Counted from the first letter of the stretch, positions 32,156 to 41,548 are shown. The stretch: DNA of 64,000 bases from Rhodococcus sp. 14-2470-1b (GCF_002259415.1 NZ_NPFY01000008.1:62001-126000); one strand, 5' to 3'. The notes: generated by a model not told the origin, from the sequence alone. Numbers and translations: made by a program.

Positions 32156-32198
32156 CGTCAACCGACACCAACGCACCCGAATACGAATGAGGCCGTAC

Positions 32199-32762
32199 AT
32201 GTCGCTCATCAACAAGAAGATCAAGCCGTTCACCGCTGAGGCCTTCAAAGACGGTGCCTTCGTTACCGTTTCCGACGAGGACATCAAGGACAAGTGGGCG
32301 GTCTTCTACTTCTACCCCGCCGACTTCACATTCGTCTGCCCCACCGAGCTCGGCGACCTCGCCGACCACTACGACGAGCTGCAGCGCCTCGGCGTCGAGG
32401 TGTTCTCGGTCTCGACCGACACCCACTTCACCCACAAGGCGTGGCACGCGTCGTCCGACACGATCGGCAAGATCAAGTACACGATGATCGGTGACCCGAC
32501 GCTGAAGATCAGCACGGACTTCGAGGTTCTCCGCGAGAACCAGGGCCTCGCCGACCGCGGCACCTTCCTGGTCGACCCGGACGGCGTCGTGCAGTTCACC
32601 GAGGTGACCGCAGAAGGTATCGGCCGCAACGCATCCGAGCTTCTCCGCAAGGTCAAGGCCGCACAGTACGTGCGCAGCCACCCGGGTGAGGTCTGCCCGG
32701 CGAAGTGGGAAGAGGGCGAAGACACCCTCGCACCGTCGCTGGAGCTCGTCGGCAAGATCTGA
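32199..32762 (+). CDS. ahpC: alkyl hydroperoxide reductase subunit C (2-Cys peroxiredoxin)
   Basis: A 187-residue peroxiredoxin reducing H2O2, organic peroxides and peroxynitrite. The length and the N-terminus Met-Ser-Leu-Ile-Asn match enterobacterial AhpC. The peroxidatic Cys47 is in Phe-Thr-Phe-Val-Cys-Pro-Thr-Glu and the resolving Cys166 in Gly-Glu-Val-Cys-Pro-Ala. The ATG at 32199 is preferred to that at 32187 because it restores the conserved N-terminus. It is followed by ahpF as dedicated reductase rather than by ahpD, the more usual actinobacterial partner. Confidence 0.95.
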   Translation: MSLINKKIKPFTAEAFKDGAFVTVSDEDIKDKWAVFYFYPADFTFVCPTELGDLADHYDELQRLGVEVFSVSTDTHFTHKAWHASSDTIGKIKYTMIGDPTLKISTDFEVLRENQGLADRGTFLVDPDGVVQFTEVTAEGIGRNASELLRKVKAAQYVRSHPGEVCPAKWEEGEDTLAPSLELVGKI

Positions 32763-32893
32763 TTCGTTCGGATCGATGCGCAGCGGCACAGGAGCGTCAA
32801 AGCCCTGTGCCGCCTGCGCATCCCCCACGTTCGGATCACTCGGCCCGAGCTGAGAATCCACGACCATTCCTTCCGATCTCAGGAGTACACCTC

Positions 32894-34477
32894 ATGCTCG
32901 ACGCCGCACTCGCCAATCAACTGAAGACCCTGCTCCAGAACGTGACGCAGCCGATCGAGCTCGTGTCCTCTCTCGGCGACGCACCCAAATCCGTCGAACT
33001 CGGCGAACTTCTCGACCAGATCGCCGGACTGTCGGACTCGGTCACCCACTCCCGCACCGGCACCGACCCGCGCAAGCCGTCGTTCGCCATCCGTCGGATC
33101 GGCACCGACATCGAGGTCCAGTTCGCCGGTATCCCGCTCGGACACGAGTTCACCTCTCTCGTGCTCGCGCTGTTGCAGGTCGGTGGCCACCCCTCCAAGG
33201 AAGACGCCGCGCTGCTTGCCCAGGTCCGCGACCTCGAAGGCGACTTCTACTTCGAAACCTACTTCTCCCTCTCCTGCCAGAACTGCCCGGACGTGGTGCA
33301 GGCGTTGAACGTGATGGCTGTACTCAACGCCAACGTCAAGCACATCGCCATCGACGGTGCCCTGTTCCAGGACGAGGTCGACGACCGCGGCATTATGGCC
33401 GTTCCGTCGGTGTTCCTCAACGGTGAGCCCTTCGGGTCCGGCCGCATGACCCTCGAACAGATCGTCGGCAAGCTCGACACCGGCTCCGCGGAACGCACCG
33501 CGACAGCGATCTCCGAGAAGGACCCGTTCGACGTGCTCGTCGTCGGAGGCGGCCCGGCGGGTGCAACCGCAGCACTCTACGCTGCGCGCAAGGGAATTCG
33601 CACCGGCGTCGTCGCCGAGCGCTTCGGTGGTCAGACGCTGGACACCATGGGTATCGAGAACTTCGCGTCCGTTGCGTACACCGAAGGACCGAAGTTCGCC
33701 GCCGAGCTGGAGAACCACGTTCGCCAGTACGACGTCGACATCATGAACGTCCAGAACGCCACCAAGTTGACCCCCGCCGCCACACCGCAGGGACTTGTCG
33801 AGGTCGAACTCGCAAGCGGCGCACGGCTTCTCTCACGTAGCGTGATCCTGTCCACCGGCGCACGGTGGCGCTCGATGAACGTTCCCGGCGAGACCGAATA
33901 CCGCAACAAGGGCGTCACGTACTGCCCGCACTGCGACGGCCCGCTGTTCAAGGGCAAGCGCGTCGCCGTCATCGGCGGCGGCAACTCGGGCGTCGAGGCA
34001 GCGATCGACCTGGCCGGCATCGTCGCGCACGTCACCCTCGTGGAGTTCGACTCGCAGCTGCGCGCCGACGACGTTCTGCAGCGCAAGCTCCGCAGCCTCC
34101 CCAACGTCGACATCCTGGTCAGCACCCTGAGCACCCAGGTCATCGGCGACGGTTCCAAGGTCACCGGGTTGGCGTACACCGACCGCACGAACGACACCGC
34201 GCACACCGTCGACCTCGACGGAGTGTTCGTTCAGATCGGCCTGCTGCCCAACACCGAGTTCCTCTCCGGCACCGTCGATCTCACCCCGCGCGGGGAGATC
34301 ATCGTCGACGATCACGCACGGACATCGGTACCGGGCGTCTTCGCAGCAGGTGATTGCACCACCGCGCCGTTCAAGCAGATCATCGTCGCGGCAGGATCGG
34401 GTGCGACGGCAGCGCTCAGCGCGTTCGATCACTTGATTCGCACCAGCACCCCGGCCGAGGAAGCAGTCTCGGTCTGA
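32894..34477 (+). CDS. ahpF: alkyl hydroperoxide reductase subunit F (flavoprotein disulfide reductase)
   Basis: A 527-residue NAD(P)H-dependent reductase that recycles AhpC. The N-terminal double thioredoxin-fold domain has Cys128-Gln-Asn-Cys131. The FAD-binding Gly-Gly-Gly-Pro-Ala-Gly starts at 218, and the thioredoxin-reductase-type redox centre is Cys344-Pro-His-Cys347. A second nucleotide motif Gly-Gly-Gly-Asn-Ser-Gly lies near 360, and a C-terminal Ala-Gly-Asp-Cys-Thr completes FAD binding. Length is close to E. coli AhpF (521). AGGAG eight bases before the ATG fixes the start. It lies 131 bp after ahpC in the same direction, so the two form an operon or a tightly linked pair. Confidence 0.94.
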   Translation: MLDAALANQLKTLLQNVTQPIELVSSLGDAPKSVELGELLDQIAGLSDSVTHSRTGTDPRKPSFAIRRIGTDIEVQFAGIPLGHEFTSLVLALLQVGGHPSKEDAALLAQVRDLEGDFYFETYFSLSCQNCPDVVQALNVMAVLNANVKHIAIDGALFQDEVDDRGIMAVPSVFLNGEPFGSGRMTLEQIVGKLDTGSAERTATAISEKDPFDVLVVGGGPAGATAALYAARKGIRTGVVAERFGGQTLDTMGIENFASVAYTEGPKFAAELENHVRQYDVDIMNVQNATKLTPAATPQGLVEVELASGARLLSRSVILSTGARWRSMNVPGETEYRNKGVTYCPHCDGPLFKGKRVAVIGGGNSGVEAAIDLAGIVAHVTLVEFDSQLRADDVLQRKLRSLPNVDILVSTLSTQVIGDGSKVTGLAYTDRTNDTAHTVDLDGVFVQIGLLPNTEFLSGTVDLTPRGEIIVDDHARTSVPGVFAAGDCTTAPFKQIIVAAGSGATAALSAFDHLIRTSTPAEEAVSV

Positions 34478-34499
34478 CGCTCCCGGGTACGCTCGGGCG

Positions 34500-35621
34500 A
34501 TGCTGACCGCCGAACTCGCCCAGCGCGTGGTCGACCAAGTGCGTCCTGTTGTGGCACACAACGTCAACATCATGGATGCGCACGGCATCATCATCGCGTC
34601 CGTCGACCCAGCGCGCCTGGGCACGCTGCACGACGGTGCAGTGCGGGCGCTCGAGCGTGGGGACGTCGTCCGGATCGACGCCGACGGTGCCGATCCGGAC
34701 ATGCGCGAGGGTGTGAACGTTCCGTTCTACCTGGGCGACGACGGGGCGGAACCCGGCGCGGTGAAGAACGAAGCAGCGGAGAGCGAGGCGGTGGGGGTCG
34801 TCGGAATCACCGGCGACCCCGCCGTCGTCGAGCCTCTCGCCCGCATCCTCGTGCTCACCGTGTCGCTTCTGCTGAAGCAGGAGCAGCACCTCGACGACGC
34901 GCGGTGGAGGGAATCGTCGCTGCGCGATCTACTGAACGCGATGATCGTCGACTCCCACGTGTCCGAGGCTCGCGTCGTGGCCAGGCTTCGCGACGTGGGC
35001 AGACCGATCCGGCCGCCGTGGTCGATCGTGACTGCTCGCGGTACGTCGCCCGGCCCGGCTGCGCTCGGTCGGTTCCGCAACAGCGTGGTGGGCATCGGCA
35101 ACGTCGTCGCGTGGGAGCGCGACACCACGCTGTGGCTCCTCGTCGGTTCGTCCGACGCCAGCACCCGCGCGGTCGTCGTCGATCGACTGCGCGCGGCTGG
35201 CGCCTCCGTCGTCGCCGGGCGTGTGGGAGCGTCCACACCCGAACTGGTCGTCGACGTGCAGCAGATGGACGTTCTGCTCCGGCATCACCTTCCGGACGGC
35301 ATCGTCCACGAGCTCTCCGCACTCGACATCGACATCCTCGTCGGTCGTCAGCCCGAGGCCATCGCGCTGGACTCTGCGAGGCGAATCCTCGGACCCCTGT
35401 CGGAGGCGTTGCGCGAGACCGCGGCAGTCCTGATCGAGAACAATCTGTCGATCGTGACGACGGCTTCTGCTCTGCACACCCACCGGAACACCGTCGTGCA
35501 ACGGTTGAACCGCATCGAGCAACTGACGGGGCTGGACCTGCGGGTGTTCGACGACGCCGTGGCCATGAAGCTGGCCCTTGCGTCGGCCCGACGAGTCGAT
35601 GCGGACGAGCTTGTCCGATGA
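34500..35621 (+). CDS. cdaR: CdaR-type sugar-diacid regulator
   Basis: A 373-residue activator. The N-terminal diacid-recognition domain (about 1-135) begins Leu-Thr-Ala-Glu-Leu-Ala-Gln-Arg-Val-Val-Asp and includes Asn-Val-Asn-Ile-Met-Asp and Gly-Val-Val-Gly-Ile-Thr-Gly, typical of CdaR. The C-terminal PucR-type helix-turn-helix (about 315-365) has Thr-His-Arg-Asn-Thr-Val-Val-Gln-Arg-Leu-Asn-Arg-Ile. In E. coli, CdaR responds to glycerate, galactarate or glucarate and activates glycerate kinase genes. Here it lies 94 bp upstream of glycerate kinase, which supports the same role, although no diacid dehydratase is in the window. Confidence 0.88.
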   Translation: MLTAELAQRVVDQVRPVVAHNVNIMDAHGIIIASVDPARLGTLHDGAVRALERGDVVRIDADGADPDMREGVNVPFYLGDDGAEPGAVKNEAAESEAVGVVGITGDPAVVEPLARILVLTVSLLLKQEQHLDDARWRESSLRDLLNAMIVDSHVSEARVVARLRDVGRPIRPPWSIVTARGTSPGPAALGRFRNSVVGIGNVVAWERDTTLWLLVGSSDASTRAVVVDRLRAAGASVVAGRVGASTPELVVDVQQMDVLLRHHLPDGIVHELSALDIDILVGRQPEAIALDSARRILGPLSEALRETAAVLIENNLSIVTTASALHTHRNTVVQRLNRIEQLTGLDLRVFDDAVAMKLALASARRVDADELVR

Positions 35622-35715
35622 GTGTGCGCCGCGCACCGATATCGGCGCCAATTCCGACCGAACAATGTGCACGAAGCCCATACCCCGACCGGAGTCGGTG
35701 ACTTAACCTACTGTC

Positions 35716-36894
35716 ATGGAACAGCACAGAACCGACGCGCGACGCACCACGATCGTCGTTGCCCCGGACTCGTTCAAGGGCTCCGGCACGGCCGCCGAGG
35801 TGGCGTCGGCGATGGCCGCCGGCTTCCGGGACGTACTGGGACCGGACGCGAGGATCGTCGAATGCCCGATGGCCGACGGCGGGGAGGGGACGCTGGATGC
35901 GCTCGCGGCATCTCTCGACGCGCGCATCAGCGAGATCGACACCGTCGACGCGATCGGACGACCCCGAACCGCGCGGATCGCAGTGTCCGCCGACGGCAGG
36001 ACCGGCGTCATCGAAGCTGCTGAAGCCAACGGTCTCCCCCATGTCTCCGACGCCCCGCTGCAGCCTCTGCGAGCGGACAGTCACGGGGTGGGCGTGCTCG
36101 CCCGACAACTTCTCGACGACGGTGTCTCCGAGATCCTGCTGTGCATCGGCGGGAGCGCGAGCAACGACGGCGGTACCGGTTTCCTGTCTGCCCTCGGCGC
36201 ACGTTTTCTCGACGGCGCAGGCAGTGTCGTCGAGCCGGGTGCCGCCGGCCTGGCGAACATCGACAGCATCGACGTCAGCGGCCTGCATCCGCGAGCAGGC
36301 GAGGTGACCGTTCGAATCGCCGTCGACGTCGACAATCCGTTGCTCGGAGACAGCGGTGCCGCAGCGGTGTTCGGGCCGCAGAAGGGCGCAACCCCGTCGG
36401 ACGTGGAGACCATCGACTCCGGTTTGGCGCATCTCGCCGACGTGCTGAAATCCGCCACCGGGACCGACGTCACCACGACCGAGGGCATTGGTGCGGCGGG
36501 CGGGTTGCCTGCGTCTCTCGCGGCCTACCTCGATGTGCAGCTGATGCCCGGGTCGGACATGGTCATGACTGCGATCGGGTTCGAAGAACTGTGCTCCGGC
36601 GCATCGATGATCGTGACCGGTGAGGGATCGTTCGATTCACAGTCGTTGCGAGGCAAGGTAGTTGCCGGTGTACGACGCGCCGCGCCACCCTCGTGCCCCG
36701 TCGTCGTCATCGCCGGACGAGTCGTCCTGACGCCCGCGGAGATACGCGACGCGGGGATCGCCGCGGCCTTCTCCATCGCCGCCGGGCCGTCCACCCTCGA
36801 GGACATGTCCTCGCGGACAACGGAACTGGTACACGACACGGCCGCGCACGTCGCCGGCCTGTACAAGACGCTCGCGCAGCACGCGGCGGTGTGA
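35716..36894 (+). CDS. glxK: glycerate kinase (type I)
   Basis: A 392-residue kinase phosphorylating D-glycerate to 2-phosphoglycerate. It belongs to the GarK/GlxK family: Ala-Pro-Asp-Ser-Phe-Lys-Gly-Ser near 16-23, Pro-Met-Ala-Asp-Gly-Gly-Glu-Gly-Thr near 51, Gly-Gly-Ser-Ala-Ser-Asn-Asp-Gly-Gly near 145 and Thr-Gly-Glu-Gly-Ser-Phe-Asp near 302, all family signatures. Its product enters lower glycolysis, linking glyoxylate, tartrate or diacid breakdown to central metabolism. The CdaR gene is directly upstream. The whiB gene starts nine bases after its stop. Confidence 0.93.
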   Translation: MEQHRTDARRTTIVVAPDSFKGSGTAAEVASAMAAGFRDVLGPDARIVECPMADGGEGTLDALAASLDARISEIDTVDAIGRPRTARIAVSADGRTGVIEAAEANGLPHVSDAPLQPLRADSHGVGVLARQLLDDGVSEILLCIGGSASNDGGTGFLSALGARFLDGAGSVVEPGAAGLANIDSIDVSGLHPRAGEVTVRIAVDVDNPLLGDSGAAAVFGPQKGATPSDVETIDSGLAHLADVLKSATGTDVTTTEGIGAAGGLPASLAAYLDVQLMPGSDMVMTAIGFEELCSGASMIVTGEGSFDSQSLRGKVVAGVRRAAPPSCPVVVIAGRVVLTPAEIRDAGIAAAFSIAAGPSTLEDMSSRTTELVHDTAAHVAGLYKTLAQHAAV

Positions 36895-36903
36895 AGGAGA
36901 ACA

Positions 36904-37395
36904 ATGTCGCTCGATCCGCATTCCGCCGTCACGCGCTACCGTTCGTTGCCGCCGAGCTTGCCTCAGCCCGTGGCCGAGCAGTGGGATTGGCAGCTGCATG
37001 GATCGTGCAGGCACGAGGATCCACTGCTGTTCTACCCGCCGACCAGTGCACGCGGGCGGTCGCTCGCGGCCATGGAGGCTCGCGCCAAAGCCATCTGCAC
37101 CGACTGCCCGGTACTGCACACCTGCAGGGACTACGCGATGGAAGCCGCCGAGCCGCACGGCATCTGGGGTGCCACCACATCGAAGGAACGGGCCCTGGCC
37201 GGTGCCTCGTTGGATATCGGGCCGGCACCGACACCACCGGCACCGACACCACCGGCAGTGGAGTCGATCGCGGAGGCCGAGCAGCCGCCCCGGCGCAAGC
37301 ACCGCATCGGACCACCGCAGCGCCCCTACCGACGCATTCCCCGCCCCGACTCGGCGCAGCCCGTCACCCCGGACCGGCCGCCGACGAAATTCTGA
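36904..37395 (+). CDS. WhiB-family iron-sulfur transcription factor
   Basis: A 163-residue WhiB-like protein. Cysteines 35, 65, 68 and 74 (C-X29-C-X2-C-X5-C) ligate a 4Fe-4S cluster, followed by His-Gly-Ile-Trp-Gly-Ala as the family turn that contacts sigma factor region 4. The C-terminal half is Pro-rich and carries basic residues near 128-145 for DNA contact. WhiB proteins sense redox state or nitric oxide in actinobacteria. The gene starts nine bases after glycerate kinase with AAGGAGA at its start, so read-through transcription is likely. A 15-bp duplication encodes part of the Pro-rich tail. Confidence 0.92.
   Translation: MSLDPHSAVTRYRSLPPSLPQPVAEQWDWQLHGSCRHEDPLLFYPPTSARGRSLAAMEARAKAICTDCPVLHTCRDYAMEAAEPHGIWGATTSKERALAGASLDIGPAPTPPAPTPPAVESIAEAEQPPRRKHRIGPPQRPYRRIPRPDSAQPVTPDRPPTKF
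37222..37251. repeat. 15-bp perfect tandem duplication in whiB tail
   Basis: CCGGCACCGACACCA occurs twice in a row and encodes Pro-Ala-Pro-Thr-Pro twice, in frame, in the Pro-rich segment of the WhiB protein. The two copies are identical, which suggests a recent event or ongoing slippage. Confidence 0.85.
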
Positions 37396-37400
37396 TCGGC

Positions 37401-38297
37401 TCAGTTGAACGGTGTTCCGCCGGTGACGGCAATGGTCTCGCCGGTGATGTAACTCGACTCGTTCGACGCGAGGAACACGTAGGCGGGAGCAAGCTCGGCC
37501 GGCTGTCCCGGCCTGCCGAGCGGAACCGTCTCACCGAACTGTTCGTACTTGCCCGCCGGCATCGTCGCCGGTATCAGCGGAGTCCAGATGGGTCCGGGTG
37601 CAACGGCGTTGACGCGGATTCCCCGCGACGCGAGGTCACCGGACAAGCCCTTCGTGAAGGCGACGATTCCAGCCTTGGTGGTCGCGTAGTCGAGCAGCTC
37701 CGGAGACGGGTTCGACGCCTGGATCGAGGTGGTGTTGATGATGGTCGCTCCGGCGGTCATGATCTCGACGGCACGTTTGCTGATCCAGAACAGCGCGTAC
37801 AGATTGGTCTTGAGCACACGGTCGAACTGCTCGGAGCTGATCTCGGCGATCCCGCCCATCCTGGCCATCTGGAACGCCGCGTTGTTGACGACGATGTCCA
37901 GGCCACCGAGTGCGTCGACCGCGGAATCGACCAACCGGATGCATTGCGACTCGTCGGTGAGATCGCAGGCAACTGCAACGCCGGATCGTCCTGCCGACTC
38001 GATCAGATCCACCGTCACCTGCGCATCGGCGGCCTCGGCGGGCAGGTGGCCGATCACCACGTCGGCGCCTTCGCGTGCGAACGCCAGGGCGACCGCGCGG
38101 CCGATGCCGGAGTCACCTCCGGTCACGAGAGCCTTACGTCCGTCCAGACGTCCGGCACCGCGGTACGAGGCTTCACCGTGGTCCGGTGCCGACACCAGAT
38201 CCGCAGTCAGGCCGGGGTGCTCTATCTCGTCCTGGTCCGCTCGCTCCGGCATCGGGAACGACGTGGTCGGGTCCTGTTTGGTGAACTGGTCTGCCAT
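37401..38297 (-). CDS. SDR-family oxidoreductase (YdaD/YhdF general-stress type)
   Basis: A 298-residue NAD(P)-dependent dehydrogenase. After a polar leader of about 45 residues rich in Gln, Asp and Pro, the Rossmann domain has Val-Thr-Gly-Gly-Asp-Ser-Gly-Ile-Gly-Arg, Asn-Asn-Ala-Ala near 138 and catalytic Tyr-Ala-Thr-Thr-Lys near 205. The leader and Thr-Gly-Gly-Asp-Ser-Gly-Ile-Gly mark the subgroup of Bacillus general-stress proteins and E. coli YghA. AAGGA before ATG 38297 sets the start. It converges on whiB with a five-base gap. Substrate unknown. Confidence 0.87.
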   Translation of the reverse strand: MADQFTKQDPTTSFPMPERADQDEIEHPGLTADLVSAPDHGEASYRGAGRLDGRKALVTGGDSGIGRAVALAFAREGADVVIGHLPAEAADAQVTVDLIESAGRSGVAVACDLTDESQCIRLVDSAVDALGGLDIVVNNAAFQMARMGGIAEISSEQFDRVLKTNLYALFWISKRAVEIMTAGATIINTTSIQASNPSPELLDYATTKAGIVAFTKGLSGDLASRGIRVNAVAPGPIWTPLIPATMPAGKYEQFGETVPLGRPGQPAELAPAYVFLASNESSYITGETIAVTGGTPFN

Positions 38298-38394
38298 CGG
38301 TGTCCTTTCGTCGGGAGAACTGGTTACCCGTCGATGGGACCGGCAACCGTCGCCGGCGACACCGATGCAGGTGTCACTGTTCGAGACCGGTACG

Positions 38395-39114
38395 TCAGAT
38401 CCCTGCGACGCCCGCGAGTTGACCGATGCCGTAGGTGACGACCATAGCCAGCGCACCCCCGAGCACGATCCGCGTCACTGCCGGTCGAGCAGGTGAGTCC
38501 CCGAGCCACGCACTGATCGTTCCCGTCGCGGCCAGTGCAATCAGGACGACGACGAAGGTCACCGGGATACGAACCGACGCCGGTAGCAGAACGATGGCAA
38601 GCAGCGGGAGAAGCGCTCCACTGACGAACGCCACCGCGGACGACGCCGCCGCCTGCCACGGGTTGGTCAGAGCGTCCGGATCGATTCCCAGTTCTGCGTC
38701 GACGTGCGCTGCGAAGGGGTCACTTGCGGTCAATTCCTCGGCGACGGTCATGGCTGTCGCCGGCGACAGCCCTTTGGCCTCGTACAGAGCGGCGAGCTCT
38801 GCCAGTTCTTGCTCGGGCTCGTCCTCGAGCTCACGGCGTTCCTTGTCCAGCAGCGATCGCTCGGTGTCGCGTTGCGTGCTCACGGAAACGTACTCACCGA
38901 GCGCCATCGACACCGCGCCGGCGACCAGACCCGCAACGCCCGCGGTGAGCACAGGCCCACGCTCGACGGTGGCAGCCGCGACACCCACGACGAGTCCGGC
39001 GGTCGACACGATGCCGTCGTTGGCACCCAGAACTCCGGCACGCAGCCAGTTCAGGCGCCCACCGATGTCTCGGTGTGGTTCTGCCTCGTGTGTCCCGGGA
39101 ACAGTGTCCGGCAT
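38395..39114 (-). CDS. VIT1/CCC1-family divalent metal transporter
   Basis: A 239-residue membrane protein of the vacuolar iron transporter family, which moves Fe2+ or Mn2+ out of the cytoplasm. Helix 1 reads Gly-Ala-Asn-Asp-Gly-Ile-Val-Ser-Thr-Ala, and the metal site segment is Met-Ala-Leu-Gly-Glu-Tyr-Val-Ser-Val-Ser near 70. A Glu-rich cytoplasmic region with Glu-Leu-Ala-Glu-Leu-Ala-Ala-Leu-Tyr follows, then three more helices. AGGAGG six bases before ATG 39114 fixes the start. It lies 97 bp upstream of the SDR gene on the same strand. Confidence 0.9.
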   Translation of the reverse strand: MPDTVPGTHEAEPHRDIGGRLNWLRAGVLGANDGIVSTAGLVVGVAAATVERGPVLTAGVAGLVAGAVSMALGEYVSVSTQRDTERSLLDKERRELEDEPEQELAELAALYEAKGLSPATAMTVAEELTASDPFAAHVDAELGIDPDALTNPWQAAASSAVAFVSGALLPLLAIVLLPASVRIPVTFVVVLIALAATGTISAWLGDSPARPAVTRIVLGGALAMVVTYGIGQLAGVAGI

Positions 39115-39268
39115 GCTCGCCTCCTGTGGGCCGTAATCACGATCGATCGGGATCACCCGTCATCGGACTGGTCCATATTGCGCCTGCGCCGAAGCGTCTA
39201 CCTCTTCCCACGCCGCAGGGCACCGTGTTCGATACGTCGCAGTCTCCATGTCCGTACCCGTCGTTGTC

Positions 39269-40177
39269 TCAACTGAGATCCCAGACCGCCGGCTGCCCTG
39301 TTGCATACAATCGCGCTTCGTCCATCAGTTTCTGCGCAGGCGGTGTGAGGTGGGTTTTCCGGCAGACGGCGGCAACGTGCAGGTACGACTCCGGGACGAT
39401 CCGGTGAATTCTGGCGCCCGCCTGCCGCGCCGACGGCGCCCACGACGACGGCATGACCGCCTGACCGAATCCACTGAGCACCATCGGCAGGATCGACGTT
39501 CGATGTGCAACCTCGGCGGCGATGGTGGCGTCGACGCCACTCGCGAGAACCTCGTCGACGAGTGTCCGCATCAACGAACCGTGCTGGGACACGATCAGTC
39601 TCAGTCCGGACAGTTCGGACCGTTCGATGACCGGGCCGTCCGGCGTGCTCGCGCCGGCGCCCGAGATGAGGATCAACGGTTGGCTTTCCAGTGCCACGAC
39701 CTCCAGCTCGGGGGCACGGACGTCACTGGGCGAACCCAGAATTCCCACTTCGCACGCGCCGGTTCGCACTGCGTGCAAAACCTCGTCCGGGGTGAAGGCA
39801 GCCTCGGCGTTCACGGTGACGGACGGATACGACGTGCTGAACCGAGTCAGGATGGTCGTCAACGGCTCGATACCCGGTGAGGGCATCGTGATCAGATCTA
39901 CACGTCCACGACGCAAACCCTTCAACTCCTCGACCGAGGCGGCCGCGTCGTCGAGGTCTCGCAGCACCACCCGCGCGGGGCCGATCAAGGTCTCGCCCGC
40001 ATCGCTCAGGACCAAGCGTCGTCCGATGCGGTGGAAAAGCGGAACACCTAGCTCCCGCTCCAACGATGCGATCGACTGAGACAGAGACGGCTGCGCGATG
40101 AGAAGCGCCTCGGCTGCCCGGTTGATGCCCCCTTCGTCGACGACGGCCAGAAAGTACCTCAGATGCCGCGCGTCCAT
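39269..40177 (-). CDS. LysR-family regulator, probable tartrate/malate regulator
   Basis: A 302-residue regulator. The winged helix begins Met-Asp-Ala-Arg-His-Leu-Arg-Tyr-Phe-Leu-Ala-Val-Val-Asp-Glu-Gly and contains Ala-Gln-Pro-Ser-Leu-Ser-Gln-Ser-Ile; the effector domain covers about 90-295. AGGAGG before ATG 40177 makes this start clear over the longer frame to 40234. It is divergent from the tartrate dehydrogenase gene, with a 15-bp dyad in the 190-bp gap. By LysR custom it would activate the ttuC-dctA genes in response to the imported dicarboxylate. Confidence 0.88.
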   Translation of the reverse strand: MDARHLRYFLAVVDEGGINRAAEALLIAQPSLSQSIASLERELGVPLFHRIGRRLVLSDAGETLIGPARVVLRDLDDAAASVEELKGLRRGRVDLITMPSPGIEPLTTILTRFSTSYPSVTVNAEAAFTPDEVLHAVRTGACEVGILGSPSDVRAPELEVVALESQPLILISGAGASTPDGPVIERSELSGLRLIVSQHGSLMRTLVDEVLASGVDATIAAEVAHRTSILPMVLSGFGQAVMPSSWAPSARQAGARIHRIVPESYLHVAAVCRKTHLTPPAQKLMDEARLYATGQPAVWDLS

Positions 40178-40273
40178 CCGTCGAACCTCCTCGGGTGTGA
40201 TGACGCTCCGTGAAGCCGGTGCCCGAGCACGCACTCTACCTGCGAAAATCCGACTCGATTAGGAAAAACCGAT

Positions 40274-40288
40274 AAGCCGGATCGGCTT
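40274..40288. promoter_or_regulatory. dyad AAGCCG-GAT-CGGCTT in divergent LysR/ttuC region
   Basis: A perfect 6-bp inverted repeat with a three-base centre lies in an AT-richer part of the gap between the LysR gene and ttuC. Position and symmetry fit an operator of the divergent regulator, but the length is not the typical T-N11-A spacing, so the assignment is tentative. Confidence 0.5.
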
Positions 40289-40367
40289 TTGGTCTTGGAC
40301 GCCGATTGCCCTGTCACCCCTTAATGGTTCAAGACAGAATGTGACCTGCACAACAACGGAGGAACTC

Positions 40368-41468
40368 ATGGCAATCGAACCCACCACGTACAAGATCGCG
40401 TCCATCCCGGCCGACGGTGTCGGCCGGGAGGTGGTCGAGGCGGGCCAGCGCGTATTGGACGTTCTGGCCGCGCAGTCCGGCGGCAAGTTCGCCTTCCAGT
40501 GGGACGAGTTCCCCTGGGGCTGCGGTTACTACGCGGAAACCGGCAAGATGATGGCCGACGACGGACTGGACACCCTGAAGGGCTACGACGCCATCTACTT
40601 CGGTGCTGTCGGCTGGGAAAACGTTCCGGATCACATCAGCCTGTGGGGTCTGCGGCTCAACATCACGCAGAACTTCGACCAATGGGCCAACGTGCGTCCG
40701 GTGAAGTTCCTCCCCGGCGTCCAGTCGCCGCTTCGGAAGGCCGATGACACCGAGCTCGACTGGGTCGTCGTTCGTGAGAACAGCGAAGGCGAGTACGCCG
40801 GCCTCGGAGGGCGCAACCTCAGCGGCCGCGGACCCGGGAACGAAGTCGCACTGCAGACCGCGCTGTTCACCGAGAAGGGATGCGAGCGCATCATGCGCTT
40901 CGCGTTCGACCTCGCCCGCACCCGTACCGTGAAGAAAGTCTCCAGCGTCACCAAATCCAACGCTCAGCAGTACGGAATGGTGCTGTGGGACGACGTCTTC
41001 AAGCGCGTCGCACTCGATTACCCGGACGTCACGACCGAAAGCGTGCTCGTCGACGCCATGAGCGCAAAGTTCATCTTGCATCCGGAGGACCTGTCCGTCG
41101 TCGTGGCCTCCAACCTCAACGCCGACATCCTCTCCGACCTCGGGTCGGCTCTCGCGGGAAGTCTCGGCGTCGCCGCGAGCGCGAACCTCAATCCCGAGCG
41201 CCGCTTCCCGAGCATGTTCGAGCCCGTTCACGGCTCGGCCCCCGACATCGCAGGCAAGGGGATCAGTAACCCGATCGGCGCCATCGCCAGCGCAGCGTTG
41301 ATGCTCGATCACTTCGGGCTGCACGAGGAGGCACGCCGCGTCGAAGCTGCGATCGAAACGGCGACCGGTGGCGGCGCACTGACGCGCGACATCGGCGGTA
41401 CCTCGGACACCCACGAGGTCACCGAGGCCATCGTCCATGCACTGCAGAACGCCCTGACACCCGCCTGA
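40368..41468 (+). CDS. ttuC: tartrate dehydrogenase/decarboxylase or D-malate dehydrogenase
   Basis: A 366-residue NAD-dependent enzyme of the beta-decarboxylating dehydrogenase family. Signatures are Ile-Pro-Ala-Asp-Gly-Val-Gly near 13, Val-Arg-Glu-Asn-Ser-Glu-Gly-Glu-Tyr-Ala-Gly near 135, Asn-Leu-Asn-Ala-Asp-Ile-Leu-Ser-Asp near 250 and Glu-Pro-Val-His-Gly-Ser-Ala-Pro-Asp-Ile near 285. The tartrate branch differs from isocitrate and isopropylmalate enzymes in the Trp-Gly-Leu-Arg-Leu-Asn-Ile-Thr-Gln stretch near 91. It makes oxaloglycolate or glycerate from tartrate, or pyruvate from D-malate. GGAGGA lies three bases before the ATG. The dctA gene follows after 80 bp. Confidence 0.88.
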   Translation: MAIEPTTYKIASIPADGVGREVVEAGQRVLDVLAAQSGGKFAFQWDEFPWGCGYYAETGKMMADDGLDTLKGYDAIYFGAVGWENVPDHISLWGLRLNITQNFDQWANVRPVKFLPGVQSPLRKADDTELDWVVVRENSEGEYAGLGGRNLSGRGPGNEVALQTALFTEKGCERIMRFAFDLARTRTVKKVSSVTKSNAQQYGMVLWDDVFKRVALDYPDVTTESVLVDAMSAKFILHPEDLSVVVASNLNADILSDLGSALAGSLGVAASANLNPERRFPSMFEPVHGSAPDIAGKGISNPIGAIASAALMLDHFGLHEEARRVEAAIETATGGGALTRDIGGTSDTHEVTEAIVHALQNALTPA

Positions 41469-41548
41469 TCCACCGCGTCACCCACGTCGGTCGGTAACTC
41501 TCGACCACCAACGAAGAAAAATGCGAACTCTCACCCGAGGTGAATCTC

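Noticed and set aside
36693-38438. A 581-codon plus-strand frame over glxK, whiB and the SDR gene
   Set aside because: It overlaps three well-supported genes in other frames and is rich in Arg and Gly without domain structure.
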